The translations under genes were made by a program, and so were the position numbers. A model generated the notes under the pieces. That model did no database searches. It was not told the DNA's origin and saw only the letters and a list, made by a program, of their open reading frames with translations. Below, one piece after another: positions 45,898 to 57,436 of a DNA stretch of 64,000 nt; positions within the stretch are counted from its first letter, which is position 1; every line of letters starts with the position of its first letter. This DNA comes from Stemphylium vesicarium (Eukaryota; Ascomycota; Dothideomycetes; Pleosporales; Pleosporaceae), in contig QXCR01000025.1 of NCBI GenBank assembly GCA_004380135.1, positions 178,899 to 242,898 of the forward strand, given 5' to 3'.

Positions 45898-48777
45898 TCA
45901 GTCGTCAACAGCTTTTGAACCCTTTTGTTCAACCTCGCTACCATCCTCCAAAAAGCCATGAATATCCTGCTCCATCCCCATCCCCATCCCACTCTCCTCC
46001 TCCACCGCATTCTGTCTCCCCTCCCTCTGCACAACAACCATATCCTCGACCCTCGCCCCACCATTCCTCCCCCTACCACCCCCAAAATACTCACCCATGC
46101 CCTTCTCACCCTCTTCCGTCTCCTGACTCCCCAACCCAACCTCCTGCACCAAACGCGCAAACGCCTCCTCCCCCTTCCGATCCCTCATAAGGCCAGCTTT
46201 CGCCACACCCTCCCCCCTCTCAACATCCCTCACGATAATGCGCGCGCGGTCGAAATCGCCATCGCGCACCAACGCTTTAACAACCGCAATCAGCGCGCCC
46301 CAACCAGGCAGATTGCCCTGCCGCGACATGCGCGTAAGCACCGCCATCATCTTACCAACCTCAGCGTGCGTCGCATACCCCTCAATCAACCGATCGTAGA
46401 GGACACGGTCACTCGCCATACGAGGCGAGGTGAACAGCAGATTGACAATGGTATCCACCTCTGCGATATTCGGTGGTTGGGCCTGGAAATGGTGTGTAAT
46501 CAGCGAAGTGTAGACATGTGCCGAGGGGATGAATTTCCTGCTAGTCATATGCTGCATCACAGCGCGAACAGCATGGTAATTAGCATAAGTCTTGAGAAGC
46601 CGGTCGATGACGGTGGAGTAGACGTAGTCGTTTAGTTTCATGCCGCTGGCCTCGAGGGTGTCGATCATGTTTAGGACTTTGGTCGTTTGCTCGGCGGGCG
46701 TGGCGCTGTCGAAGACTTGGTGCGAGAAGGCGGCTGCGATGAGCATTGTGTAGGTCGCTGTGTCGCCTTCGACGCCTTCTTTTTCCATGGTGGACAAGAT
46801 GGCGAAGGCGGTGCGCGTGTCGTTTGCGCTCAGGTAGAGCTGCATTAGGCTGTTGTAGGTTATGGTGTCGGGTGTGATTTGGAAGCGTGAGGACCAGTTG
46901 AGGACTTTTTGGACAAATTCGACGCGTTTGTCGTGGCGCATGGACTCTGGGCGCATTTTTACGAGCGCGGTGATGGCGCCGTTGATAACTTCGATCGAGG
47001 GCTTTGTGCAGTTGTTGACGGTTTTGCCAGGAGGCTTCTTTGCGCCCTTTTGTCCTTTGCCGCGCACCGGGGGGTTTTTGATGGCTTCCTCTGCTGCGAG
47101 CCAGCGTTTGCCCATGTCATCTAATGCGCTGAGAGCTTGGTTGACTTGTCGTAGATACATCAAACCATTCACTCTTGTGGTCCAGGCATAGTTGTCTGGT
47201 TCGATCCCTGTGTTGAGCATCCGCTGCCACATGGCGTTGAATCCATCTAGATCCCTTGCTTTGGCACAGCCTTCCATGACAGCAACCCATGAATTCGTAT
47301 CCGGCATGACGCCGTGTGCAATCATGTGATTCCAGACCTGGATCGAGCGTTCCGAGTTGAGAAGGATCAAGTAGCCGGATAGAAAGCCGTTGTATATTGG
47401 ACGGGGAATCGAAAGGGTTTTGTCAGCGTTCACGTATGTTTCCTCAACCTCTTTCAGGATTTTATCTAGCATAGCGGGCGACGCCTTTGTTTCTACAGCA
47501 CGTGCTATGCGCTTCATGAAATGGGCCTCCAGATTCGTCATCTTATCTCCTGTAGCTTCCGAGCCGAGCGTCTCGCCTGCTTTACCGATGGCTGTGAGGG
47601 CTTTTGTCGGCGCAACTCCGATTTCTCGTATGATTTGCTTCTGAACATTATTCGGTAGTGCCCTGAATTGGACAGCTTGTCCAGTATGAAAGTAGATGGT
47701 GTCTACACGTGAACCGGCGAGTAGTCTTTCTAGAAAGCGCAGAAAAGGCGCAGCTTCCTGTTGGATTTCAGGATGCAAGGCGTCTGAAATGCTATAAAAG
47801 TATACAGCGCAGAATCCTAATGCGGGGCTACTGATATATTTGGGAATGTAATCCTGCAAGCGCATGTTGAAGTCTGGACTCTCATAAAATTCGGGCAGTG
47901 CCTCGACCGAGGGTAAAGGCCATTCAGCACTGATAGACTCACGCAGGCTGTCCTTCGGTCCCATGCAATGGAAAAATAACCGCCAGATAGAAAGCAGCTC
48001 GTGTAGTACCTCGGGCAATCCCCGTCGGCGGGTATCTGATGGCATGTTTACAGCCTGAATGACTTCATACGTTAGACGAGCCAGAGTTGGTCTGACCCAG
48101 TAGTCGGGGCGGCAAATGCCAAGCTGGTCATATTTGAAAAGCACTTCAGTCGGGGTAACTTGTACGCTCTTTCTACCCGCACAGAAAGCACTAGCGACGG
48201 AATTGAGAAGACGGCGGAAGATTAGTTCTTCGGTCGAGGATCCGTCGCCTCGAATGTTTGACTCGGTCAGGGCTTTGCAGTCCCTTGCCGTGTACGTCTT
48301 CTCGAACAAGTCCCATGCTTTCTGTATTTGTGTGCTACCAAGAGCTTCAGCAATTGGGTCGGCAAACGTCTGCTCTCCTGTCGATGCCTCCATTTGTTCT
48401 GGTTCTTCCCAATCGATCGAGTAGGTAGAAACTACATCGTCGCCAATAAGTCTGGAGTATCGACTAGGCCGTGTCTGACTGGGTTGTGTTTGCCTGCGTT
48501 GTATCTGACTGGACTCTGTTTGCCTGGGCTCTGTCCGGTTGGACCCTCGAGCTTCATATCTAGTAGTAGACCCATTGTTATTTGGTTCTCGTGCAGCGGG
48601 TCGCTTTTCCTTGACCGGAGTCTCTGCCTCGTCTGGTGGTGCATCGGCGTTGTGTCGCGGCTTCGTGCCTGTCAACGAAATAAACGTGGCTCGAGGTTGC
48701 CATTGGGGATTCCGAATAGGAGCAGTGCGTCGGGAAAGTCGTGTTCGACATTGTCGGCATACATATGCGCCTAGCAT
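45898..48777 (-). CDS. Mitochondrial pentatricopeptide repeat (PPR) protein, CYA5-like
   Basis: A single uninterrupted frame of 959 aa. The N-terminus is Arg-rich and lacks acidic residues (MLGAYVCRQCRTRLSRR), as expected for a mitochondrial presequence. A low-complexity Gln/Thr/Arg/Ser segment (about 75-107) follows. From about residue 470 several PPR motifs can be seen, such as WNHMIAHGVMPDTNSWVAVMEGC, ITPDTITYNSLMQLYLSANDT and LNDYVYSTVIDRLLKTYAN, which are helix pairs that bind single-stranded RNA. The general layout resembles Neurospora CYA-5, needed for expression of mitochondrial cox1, but orthology is not established here. The C-terminal 90 residues are Gly/Glu-rich and poorly structured. 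It shares a 417-bp divergent upstream region with the phosphatase gene. Confidence 0.9.
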   Translation of the reverse strand: MLGAYVCRQCRTRLSRRTAPIRNPQWQPRATFISLTGTKPRHNADAPPDEAETPVKEKRPAAREPNNNGSTTRYEARGSNRTEPRQTESSQIQRRQTQPSQTRPSRYSRLIGDDVVSTYSIDWEEPEQMEASTGEQTFADPIAEALGSTQIQKAWDLFEKTYTARDCKALTESNIRGDGSSTEELIFRRLLNSVASAFCAGRKSVQVTPTEVLFKYDQLGICRPDYWVRPTLARLTYEVIQAVNMPSDTRRRGLPEVLHELLSIWRLFFHCMGPKDSLRESISAEWPLPSVEALPEFYESPDFNMRLQDYIPKYISSPALGFCAVYFYSISDALHPEIQQEAAPFLRFLERLLAGSRVDTIYFHTGQAVQFRALPNNVQKQIIREIGVAPTKALTAIGKAGETLGSEATGDKMTNLEAHFMKRIARAVETKASPAMLDKILKEVEETYVNADKTLSIPRPIYNGFLSGYLILLNSERSIQVWNHMIAHGVMPDTNSWVAVMEGCAKARDLDGFNAMWQRMLNTGIEPDNYAWTTRVNGLMYLRQVNQALSALDDMGKRWLAAEEAIKNPPVRGKGQKGAKKPPGKTVNNCTKPSIEVINGAITALVKMRPESMRHDKRVEFVQKVLNWSSRFQITPDTITYNSLMQLYLSANDTRTAFAILSTMEKEGVEGDTATYTMLIAAAFSHQVFDSATPAEQTTKVLNMIDTLEASGMKLNDYVYSTVIDRLLKTYANYHAVRAVMQHMTSRKFIPSAHVYTSLITHHFQAQPPNIAEVDTIVNLLFTSPRMASDRVLYDRLIEGYATHAEVGKMMAVLTRMSRQGNLPGWGALIAVVKALVRDGDFDRARIIVRDVERGEGVAKAGLMRDRKGEEAFARLVQEVGLGSQETEEGEKGMGEYFGGGRGRNGGARVEDMVVVQREGRQNAVEEESGMGMGMEQDIHGFLEDGSEVEQKGSKAVDD

Positions 48778-49194
48778 ATCGTTCGAACAGAGCGCGAGAG
48801 GCGGGGACCGCGGATACTGGACTGGGAGTTAGCTACGAAGGCATTGTGATTTTTTGGGCACAAGTATTTCGCACCTACATCAGCGAAGCAGACTAGGCAA
48901 TTGTATGCGCACGGAACCGATAGGATGGCCGAACAGGTCAATTCGTAGTAGCTCGACAATATGAATCCTCGAATATACGAAAACCGTCAAAGTTGCGCGC
49001 GACGCATCGCGAAGCCGGGCGGCATAAAGCCGGCCAATGAGCTGCGATGACGTCCGCACGCCTCACGTGACTAGCAGTAGCTCCCATCAGGAACACCTCT
49101 GGCATGAGTCAACCCGGGCGTTAATTCCGGAAGATCTCTCATAGAATCGAACCCTCTTTGCTTTTCTTCTCCCAGCTGGTTAATCGCAAGCGCT
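48778..49194. promoter_or_regulatory. Shared divergent upstream region, PPR and histidine phosphatase genes
   Basis: 417 bases between two start codons on opposite strands must contain both promoters. No specific element was recognised. Confidence 0.55.
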
Positions 49195-51026
49195 ATGACT
49201 ACCCTGATCCCACGCCAATCATACTCAAAGGAAGAGCTCGAGAAGCTGTATCCTAGAGAGCTGGAATTACAGCTCGTACAGATTGTGAGAAGAATTGGAT
49301 GGATCCCATGAGTAGCTTTTCTAATTGGCATATAGCTGTTGCGACATGGTCGGCCTCCCCAGACATAACAGGTGTTCACTGCGCCAATGCTGACGTACGT
49401 ATGCAGGCGAAAGAAGCCCTGTGTCACCTCGCTTCCAAAATGTACATGAACCTCTACTATTGGATACGATGAAATGAATGCTAACCGTGTATCTAGACTG
49501 GACTTCCGCCATGTAGGAGCAATCTTTCAAGTACTTTCGTCTCCCCACTGACGTCTTGCAGACTGGCCGTACTGCAATTCTGCCCGCCAACTGACCAGCG
49601 TTATTCTAAACACCAAGGACTTTTCGAAATGGGACCAGCTCAAATATCGCCGTCGACTGGAAACCTTTGGCGTGGACGACGGGCCTGGTACCACTCTCAC
49701 ACGCCGCCATCCTTCGACTACTAACAGTCACCAGTCATTGCATCAGGACCCAAGGGCGAATTCGATGCGATATGTCAACCCGGTGAACTTACAGACAAAG
49801 GTCGAGAAACGACCCTAGCCCTAGGAGAACGCCTTCGCCATCTCTACATCGACCAGCTCAACTTCATGCCCCAGCTCATCTCAGACAGCGACATGATCTA
49901 CCTCCGCGCGACACCAATCCCACGAGCTTTGGAATCCGTCCAGCAAGCATTCTGGGGTTTCTACCCCCCATCAGCCAGAACCGCGGATTTCCCACCCCCG
50001 ACAATCATCACCAGAACACCCGCAGACGAAACGCTATTCCCCAACGACGCAAGCTGCCGGCGTTTCGCCCAACTCAGCCGCGCCTTCGCCCAGCGCGCAG
50101 CCGAGCGCTGGAACGACACAGACGACATGCGGTACCTGACCAAAGTGCTTTCAAAATGGATGCCCGGCGAGCAAAAGGTAGCCGTAGACTCACACCCGCG
50201 CCTCTCTGGCATCATGGACACGCTAAACGCGACCGACGCCCACGGCCCCGAAACCAAGCTGCCACGGGAATTCTACGACGCAAAAGCGCGCTCCATCATA
50301 GACAAGATCGCCGTTGAGGAGTGGTTCAAAGGCTACACTGAATCCACCGAATACCGTATGCTCGGCATCGGCGGCCTGATGGGCGATATTACGTCGCGCA
50401 TGGTCGGCAGCGTGGAGCGAAACGGAAACTCGGGTATCGTGGAAGTAGGAGGTGTAGATGGGAAGTTGGGGAAAGGCCGCGGCGGCGAAACCGACATCCG
50501 CTTCACCATGTCTGGATGCCACGATACGACGCTTGCCGGCATGCTGACCTCACTCGGCGCGTTTGAAGGCGAAAACTGGCCCCCCTTTAGCTCGCACGTT
50601 GCGGTTGAAATGTTCAGGAAAAGGGACACTGCCAGTATGCCCCCAGTTGTGGCCCCTGCCGAGCGCAACCCGCATTCCAGAAGCCAGAGCTGGTGGTCTT
50701 CTCTCTTCGGTAGTACCAAAACCACCTCGGACGCGGGTATCGTGCCTGAGGGCATAGCGCGCAAGCCGCTTACTGAGCTTACGCAGCCGCAGCGCGAGCA
50801 GTTGGGTGACTACTATGTGCGTCTGAGGTACAATGATAGGGTCATGCAGATCCCCGGGTGCAAACCGGCGGGCAAGCATCTCGAGGGCGATGCTAGCTTT
50901 TGCACGCTGGAAGCGTTCAAAGGGATAGTGGACCAGTTTACGCCCAGGAACTGGAAGACAGCTTGTGCGAGTCGTTTGGATCAGCCTGCGTTTCCTGAGA
51001 AGATGGAACCGGCTGGGTATGAATAA
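49195..51026 (+). CDS. Histidine acid phosphatase-type protein assembled from micro-exons
   Basis: Six exons are proposed: 49195-49284, 49336-49348, 49407-49441, 49497-49512, 49562-49687 and 49735-51026, giving 523 aa. Exon 2 is 13 nt and exon 4 is 16 nt. The joined N-terminus reads LVQILLRHGERSPVSPRFQN then GLPPYWPYCNSARQLTS, so the catalytic RHGER motif (His34) is built from exons 2 and 3. YLRATPIPRALES and the second catalytic motif CHDTT (His356, Asp357) lie in the last exon. This is the histidine phosphatase superfamily, branch 2, which cleaves phosphomonoesters through a phosphohistidine. No signal peptide is seen, so an intracellular role is likely. A WW/Ser-rich insertion sits at about 415-440. 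All phases agree; the start follows from the conserved-looking MTTLIPRQSYSKEELEKLYP. Confidence 0.88.
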
Positions 51027-51187
51027 GTAGATTGTTGTGTTTGTTGTTGCATGTGGAAATATCATTGCGAGATTGCGTATCAAAGAGGGTAGAGTGTGTT
51101 TGATAGATCGTCATTCTAGATCTTTGATATATACGTTGGGTTTTCTCGTAGCCATATCATATCGTTGAGTGAACATCAACATCCACC

Positions 51188-53166
51188 CTACAAAACCTCC
51201 AAATCTTCATGACTAACAAACCACGTTCCATTACCCGTATCAAGCGTAACATTATTCTGCACCACCTTCCCGCCCTTCAAACTCCCACTCTCAACCACAC
51301 CGCCCGCCACAGGCCTCTGCAGCCTATTCTCGCCACTCTTAACCGTGAAGTTCGCAATAGGAATCTCCCAGCCATTGCGCGAGACCACAGTCGGCAGACC
51401 AAAGTAGTTCGCCGTGAGTTCATCGTGAGAAAAGTGCAATTCGAAGTACCCCCGGTAGTACAGGTCTTGCCACTGGAGTTCCTGGTTCGCAGCCTCGATG
51501 ATGGACGAGTAGTTGTTTGCGGTGGCGAGGGAGATGTTTGCGCCATAGGGGCACGGGGACGTTACAGCTGAGCCAGCGAATTCGACGCCGATGCTGCCGG
51601 CGCCGGTGGCTGAATCGTAGTCCTTCTCGCCGAGCCAGACGAGGTCGCTGACCCACGAGGCGTGGCTGTCGCCCGCGAGGAAAATGTTGTTGTTGATGTT
51701 GTTAGTGTAGAGGTGGTTTAGCGTGCGGTTCTTGTTCGACTGGTACCCGTCCCACGCGTCGTAGTTGAAGGGGTTTTCGGGGCCGTAGGCCGCGGATTGG
51801 TTAACGCGCGAGAAGACGATTTGAGAGCCGACGATGCGCCATGTTGCGCCGCGTGAGGCCGACTCGGATAGGCTGCGGTAGAACCAGTTTTCTTGGTTGG
51901 AGCCCATGAGGGAGCGCCCGGCGTCGTTGGAGATATCATGCACGTAGTCGGTGTTCCAGTACAGATCGGTAATGGAGCGGTCGTAGTTGCGCGTGTCGAG
52001 CATCATTAGGTCAACGAGCTTGCCGATGGAGAAGGAGCGCCAGATGCGGAGGTTGTCGTCCATGTCGACTTGTCGGATGGGCATCCATTCGAAATAGGCT
52101 CGGACGGCGTTCATTTTACGCTGGTCGACTGAGACGCCACCGTCGCGGAGGAAGGAGTCTTCGGTGTTGTTCAGCTCGGACATGCCGTCGCGGTACTAGT
52201 ATTCATTAGTAAATCTCTTGCTTTGGGAAGATTGAAACATACGGTGTTGTCGGCGACCTCGTGGTCGTCCCAAACGGGGATCCAGGGGAATTGCTGATGG
52301 CTGGCGACGAGATCCAAGTCGGTACGGTAGGTTGCAAGTCTCCGTCGGTAGTCGTAAAGAGTGAAGATCTCGCGATCTGGCTGAGGAATGCGACCAAGGC
52401 TATTACCCCAGCCATAGTCGCCGTTCTTGTATTCGTAGATGTAGTCTCCAAGATGAACTACATAGTCTACAGAGTCCTAGATCACTGTCAGTATGATGCC
52501 AACGCTACTTCATGAGATCAAGCACACCTTTCGCGCGGTGTTACCGTAGGCGTTGAAGAATCCAAACGGATAGTTTGCACAGCTGTACACCGCAATACTG
52601 ACATCCGTGATATCGTCGTCGGCATTTGGCGTTGTCTTTGTGCGACCAAGAGGACTCTTGTTCTCCGACCCACATACGTTGAACTGGTAGTAGTACGTGC
52701 TGTACGCCTTCAAGTTCTTGGCTTCAACCTTGACCGTAAAGTCCACATCGGAGCTGGTGTACACCTTGCCAGAGTCCACCGTTGACGAGCTGTTCTTATC
52801 CTCGTACACCTTGTATTCGACGCAAATCGGCGACTTGGACACCTTTACATATTTTTCGTTGTCGTGGTCGAAAAGAGGCGCGTAACCAGTAACCGTCAGG
52901 TTCGACTGCGAGTTGTCGCTCTGGGGCGCAATGCGTGTCCAGAGAATGACGCTGTTTGGGTATGGGTCGCCCGATGCGACACCATGAGTGAAGTTCAAGC
53001 TCGAAGCTTCATATACACTTGCTGGGTCGTTTCGCTTGACAACCTTGTGAATTGAGATTCCAAGAGCGGGATGGTGTTCGGAAGGCGAACGGTAGTTGAG
53101 GTTCTTTGACCAGCTTGCGCTAGCAATGGACGCCAGCGGCAGCAGCGAAAGGAATTGAAGCTTCAT
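51188..53166 (-). CDS. Secreted PhoD-type alkaline phosphatase/phosphodiesterase
   Basis: Three exons, 53166-52528, 52476-52243 and 52195-51188, encode 626 aa. Residues 1-17 are a signal peptide (MKLQFLSLLPLASIASA). An N-terminal Ig-like PhoD_N domain contains FTHGVASGDPYPNSVILWTRI. The metallophosphatase domain has HLGDYIYE (221-228), VWDDHEVADN (about 281-290) and FLAGDSHASW (about 463-472), which supply Asp and His ligands for a Ca/Fe-type metal centre. Many N-glycosylation sites fit secretion. The enzyme should release phosphate from phosphomonoesters or diesters outside the cell or in the vacuole. It lies tail-to-tail with the histidine phosphatase, only 161 bases apart. Introns are 51 and 47 nt. 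Confidence 0.93.
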
Positions 53167-54150
53167 ATTGACAAACGGCTCCTGAACAATGAAGTGCCGA
53201 TCAAACTTGCAAGATCAAACCTTCCGGCACACCAGGCCTTTTTGTAGCTTCCAAGTCCTCGAGCTACCTCCAAGGACCCCGGTTGCTGGGAAGCTTAGAG
53301 TATTCATTTTACCCATGTCTCATGCGTCATGCCTGCAGGAACAAGCGTTCATGAAAGCCGTTTTCCCAATCACAACCCGTGGACCGGCCATGCTGCGGCA
53401 TTTGGGGCGTTGACGCGGGATACTCGGAGCCGCGGTAGCGCGGCGAACATGGCCTTGTAGGAAAGGCGAGAACGGAAGCTAAGCATAGCTCGTCATCAGC
53501 AGAATTATCGCGACGCTCATTCGAGGATGCGCCCGGGCTATAGCACGACTGAAGAACGGCGGTGCGCGGGCAAAAAGACATGTGCGTGGGTGGCCCGCCG
53601 CCATTGGTTTAGAAGAAGCGAAGCGGGCGGGCTTGCTTTGCAGCGGAAGCTTTCTAATGCTTCGTGCACTGACTTGTATCGATTGAGAAGGTGCAATCGT
53701 AGCTTAAAGCCGATTGAGGAATTATGGGTACCGAGGTACTCAAGCGTGGGAAAGCTGTATGCGTTATGATGACAAGGGAAGATGCTGTTTTTCCCGGTGC
53801 CAACGGCTTTGACTGTTTAGAGCAGGCAGACGCTAGCCTAAAATGTCCGCATTGCTCGACTCTGCAGATCGTCAAAGCTACAGAGTTAGCATGCAGTCTA
53901 CCGTTCTGTTGTTAATAGTTGCTTGAGAAATAAGGAAATCGATAAGCAGAAGGGATGGATGTAAAAGGATGGAAATCCGCCCTCGAACTGGTGAGAAATT
54001 CCCCTGGGGCCAGTCGAGTGACGCGCCATTCTGACTGCCTAGATATATACACCCACCAAAATCTAATTCTTCAGTGCCGTCAAAGATATTTACAAGAAGT
54101 TCTGCATACTCGAGGCGCAATATGACTAACGCTGAAATCTATAAGAAGAT
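53167..54150. other. Intergenic, PhoD promoter side and GH12 3' flank
   Basis: No gene or repeat is supported here. Confidence 0.5.
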
Positions 54151-54943
54151 CTAGTTCTCGGCCAAGCTGTACTCGCTGACAGAGAGCTTGGCGTTGCTGC
54201 CAGAGAAAGGCTCAGTACCGGCACCCGCGCTGATCAAGATCTGGCTGCTGGGGAGGCTCTGCTCGGAAGTAAGGTAGTTGACAAAGTCCATGAGGTCTCC
54301 ATCGAAGTTCTGGACCTGGTTCTCGGCGACGAAGCTGAAGACGTTCATCTGGCCGTTCTGGCCGTTGTACAGCTTCCAGCTGGAGCCAGCCAGGTTGACA
54401 GTGGCAATGGGGCTGCCAGTGGCGGAGATGGGGCCAGCGCCACCAAGACCAGCGAGCCAGATCATGATTTCGTACTCCTCATCACCGTCGGCGGTGGTGG
54501 AGGTGAAGAGGTCATAGGAGACGTTGGCAACGAGGTCGTCACCGGTGTAGGTCCACTTCCAGACTGAGGGGAGGGACTTGATAGATGAGAGGGCCTTCTT
54601 GCCAATGTCGGTGACAACGTTGGCGTAGGACTTGACGTGTCCAGCACTGTCCAAGCAATTAGTAAACGGCGTTGGAGAGGGATATGTAAGGCATGACGAA
54701 CCCGCCGGACCAGGACCATGAAGTGTGCCACTTGAGCGAGCTACCGCTGAGGCCGTCAACGCCGGTGCATTGAGAGCCGGAAGTGGCATCGGCGCGGCCC
54801 CAGAGATTGTTGTAGATGGTGTAGTCTCCAGTGACCTGCGAATCCCACTGACCGCAGAAGTCGGCACGCTTCTGGATAGTGGCGGTGGGTATCGCAAGGG
54901 CGAGAGATGCCGAGCTGGCAGCAATGAACGTAGAGAGCTTCAT
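54151..54943 (-). CDS. GH12 endoglucanase / xyloglucanase, secreted
   Basis: Two exons, 54943-54702 and 54646-54151, give 245 aa, the standard GH12 size. The signal peptide covers about 1-18 (MKLSTFIAASSASLALA) with a short propeptide ending in KR before ADFCGQWD. GH12 landmarks follow: NNLWG (46-50), KWHTSWSWSGG, VSYDLF, the nucleophile Glu140 in YEIMIWLAG, and the acid/base Glu226 in AGTEPFSG. The enzyme hydrolyses beta-1,4-glucan or xyloglucan backbones in plant walls. The intron (55 nt) has a weak GTTCGT donor but a good TACTAAT branch point and ACAG acceptor, and it is needed to join the two catalytic halves. A single-domain enzyme without a binding module. Confidence 0.94.
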
Positions 54944-55578
54944 GGTAAAAAGAGAGGGAATGTGTGTAGTAAAGGGAAGGTAGTGATAGTAGAAGAGAAG
55001 TGCAGGTTTGAATCTACCAGTTTGCGCCGACTTCTCGAACCTTTAAGTAGAACGTCGTACAAACATGCGCGTGCCAAGGAGATGAAAGGAGAAGAAGCAT
55101 ACACACCCGGAGCACCCGTCATGGTAGTCCACCACGGATGTTTCGAACAAATGTACGTGTCAAGGGAGCTATTCCAAGATGGGTAGTTTCTCCTCTTCAG
55201 GGTGTCCCATGGTCTGTCTATGAACATGTCGATCCCCCGGAGAAGGCGGAGTGCTTAAAGTACACATTGGTGGATTTAGCCAATGCTCTAGCGCTAGAAC
55301 AACCGACGGAAGAACATGAACAAGAGATCGTCTTGTCATTTTCTCTGCACATACAGCGTTCTCTGCTTGGCCTGGAGAGACTGCGATGCTATGTCCACCG
55401 TCCGGAGCATGGTATCCCTGCTCGTTGGTCAGGGTGATCCACTAGTGCGTCCCCACATGTGAAACAATTCGCCGATGGCTTATTTAATGCTAATATAACA
55501 ACACCGGCACTAAGAAAGTTCGAACATAATTCTCCGGAACTCATGCGGTACTTTTTAGTGACGTCGACCTGGTGTTTT
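54944..55578. other. Intergenic, GH12 promoter side
   Basis: No gene is supported here; a plus-strand frame of 99 codons at 55138-55437 has no recognisable domain. Confidence 0.5.
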
Positions 55579-56652
55579 CTAGTCTGTGCGGACGAAGGAT
55601 TCCTCGACGTACAGCGAGTTCAGAAACGCCATGTCTTCCGCGCTGCCGGTATCGCAAAACGATCTCATCGTGGGCTTGAGTCATCATTAGTTGTCGCGTA
55701 CCATTTAGATGGGAAGCTTCAAAGAACTTACTGTACCCATGTCGCCCTTTCTGTCCACCTTCCAGTCCGCTTCCGATTGCCGAACCTCGTGCTGGACATA
55801 AAATGGCTCCGGACTTGAGACATCCCAAAAACCGATGAGCTTACGAGTGATGGTTCTCAAACTCGATCGCACGTTGGGCGTAATTGGCGCATCCAGCCAT
55901 GGTTGAAGGTTCTCCCATTTCCGATCCGGCAAATCCCATCCCGCTCCCACTGATGCTTGCATGAGCACATCTACAATGAGATCTTCAAGGTGAGGAAAGT
56001 GCTGTAGTATCATGTCGATGGCGACTGAGGCAGCATTCGGTTTCGCCGCTTCACCTGGATTGATGCGAACGTTTCCACGCTTGTCGAAAAAGTCTTGCGG
56101 ACCGCCGTTCCACCAGTCATATCCAGGCCAAATAGTGAGCCTAAGCTTCTTCGCCGTTTCCATGAGTGGCAGCAATGCAAGGAAACGAGGCGATAATTCA
56201 TCGCGTACCGGATAGTAGTAGCCATGCGCGCCGCGCAGTTGCCTTCGGATCTCCAGCGTAATTCGCAGCGTACCGTCGTCGCAAGCCCGTTCTGCCTCTT
56301 CAGCAAACTCGGTGCCCAGCCTCTCGGCCAAGATGCTGCTCAGAGGATGGTCGGTTGGATTCGTCGGCTTTACCATGGGTGCGGTGTGAAGAAGGCGGGC
56401 ATGCTGCTCAAGACACTCGTCTCGCAACTGGCGACAGGTGGTTAAGACGTTTGCAGGCGGGCATGTCGGCAGGCTGATGCGTGTATCGACGTAGGTATCT
56501 CCATGGTCTTTGCGTGACTGGTACAGATGTCGGGTATCCGGTGTTTTGCTTGACGTGTACACGTACTGTGGTAGAACAAGATGACCCAGTATTTCATCCC
56601 GCAGTTCGCGGGGGAGAGATAAGAGAGGCGTTGATGCATTTGGAGACGCCAT
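55579..56652 (-). CDS. F-box-like protein
   Basis: Two exons, 56652-55732 and 55674-55579, give 338 aa. The N-terminus LLSLPRELRDEILGHLVLP (about 10-28) is the short F-box-like start common in fungal proteins of this kind. The rest is helical, with NVLTTCRQLRDECLEQH and a Trp-rich region (WPGYDWWNGGPQDFF, then GFWDVSSPEPFYVQHEV), as in many Pleosporales F-box-like proteins of unknown substrate. The 57-nt intron has a GTAAGT donor and a CTAATGATGAC-type branch region before AAG. Using it replaces a short read-through end by TPTMRSFCDTGSAEDMAFL, which looks like a genuine protein end. Presumed to act as an SCF-type substrate adaptor, but no target can be named. Confidence 0.78.
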
Positions 56653-57436
56653 GGTTTGACAGAGTGTAGACTGATCGTGATGGATGTTCTCTGTGCCAAT
56701 TCGAATATTTGGGGTGCTTGTCGATTCTCAAGTTGCAGACTCTTTTGCATTGCTGCCTGGTGGAGGATCAGCGGAATTCCGCGCTCCGCAGGTGGGTCTG
56801 CCATGCAGCGGAATAGAGCCACATGCGCCGCGATGGCATCTCGAGCCAATGTCTTTGTACTATATTGGATCAGAATGCTTAAATGACTGTCCACAAGAAA
56901 ACAGATTGATGAGAAGCACTGACGAGGCCCGGCTAGTACTTGTGCATTCTCCCGTAGGCAATGCGTTGTACACGTGAAACTGCTAGAATCTCGACTTTGC
57001 CAGCACCTGTAAGATGGCGTGAAGAGAAGACAGTTGACATGGATCAGGTTCAACCAGTGAATATGCGCCAACGGGTCCCCGACAGCGGTGTGGCGCAGAT
57101 GGGCGGAAATCTGGGGAACATGGTTCGCAGCGGGGGGTGCATCACGCGTAGGCCAGGCGGGGCGCGCTTGCGGCTCCAGCTCAGACAACTTCTTCGGCTC
57201 CTGAAGGCATTCAGCGACACATGCCCCAGATAAGCCCTCTTCACGACGCGATATTGAGGCGCTAGTAGTTCACATAACCTGAAGGACGTTCCTGTTATCG
57301 CCAAAACCCGTCACCGCCTAATGGGCACTACGTTGTGTCGCAGCCGTTCAACTGTACCTTCCGCAACCACGTCGACTACCAAGACATCGCCCAACCACGT
57401 AGAAGCGACGTAAACCGTGGAAACCCGCGCCGCATC
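56653..57436. other. Divergent intergenic region between two F-box genes
   Basis: 784 bases hold the upstream regions of both F-box genes. No further gene is supported. Confidence 0.5.

Noticed and set aside
47198..47208. tRNA B-box-like match (GGTTCGATCCC)
   Set aside because: It lies in the coding sequence of the PPR gene, with no A box or acceptor-stem pairing around it.
49141..49153. Second B-box-like match on the minus strand
   Set aside because: No matching A box, anticodon stem or acceptor stem could be found; not a tRNA.
57417..57436. Upstream start for the large F-box gene
   Set aside because: The longer frame opens with GTG and runs through what behaves as a 58-nt intron; the ATG at 57437 with splicing fits better.
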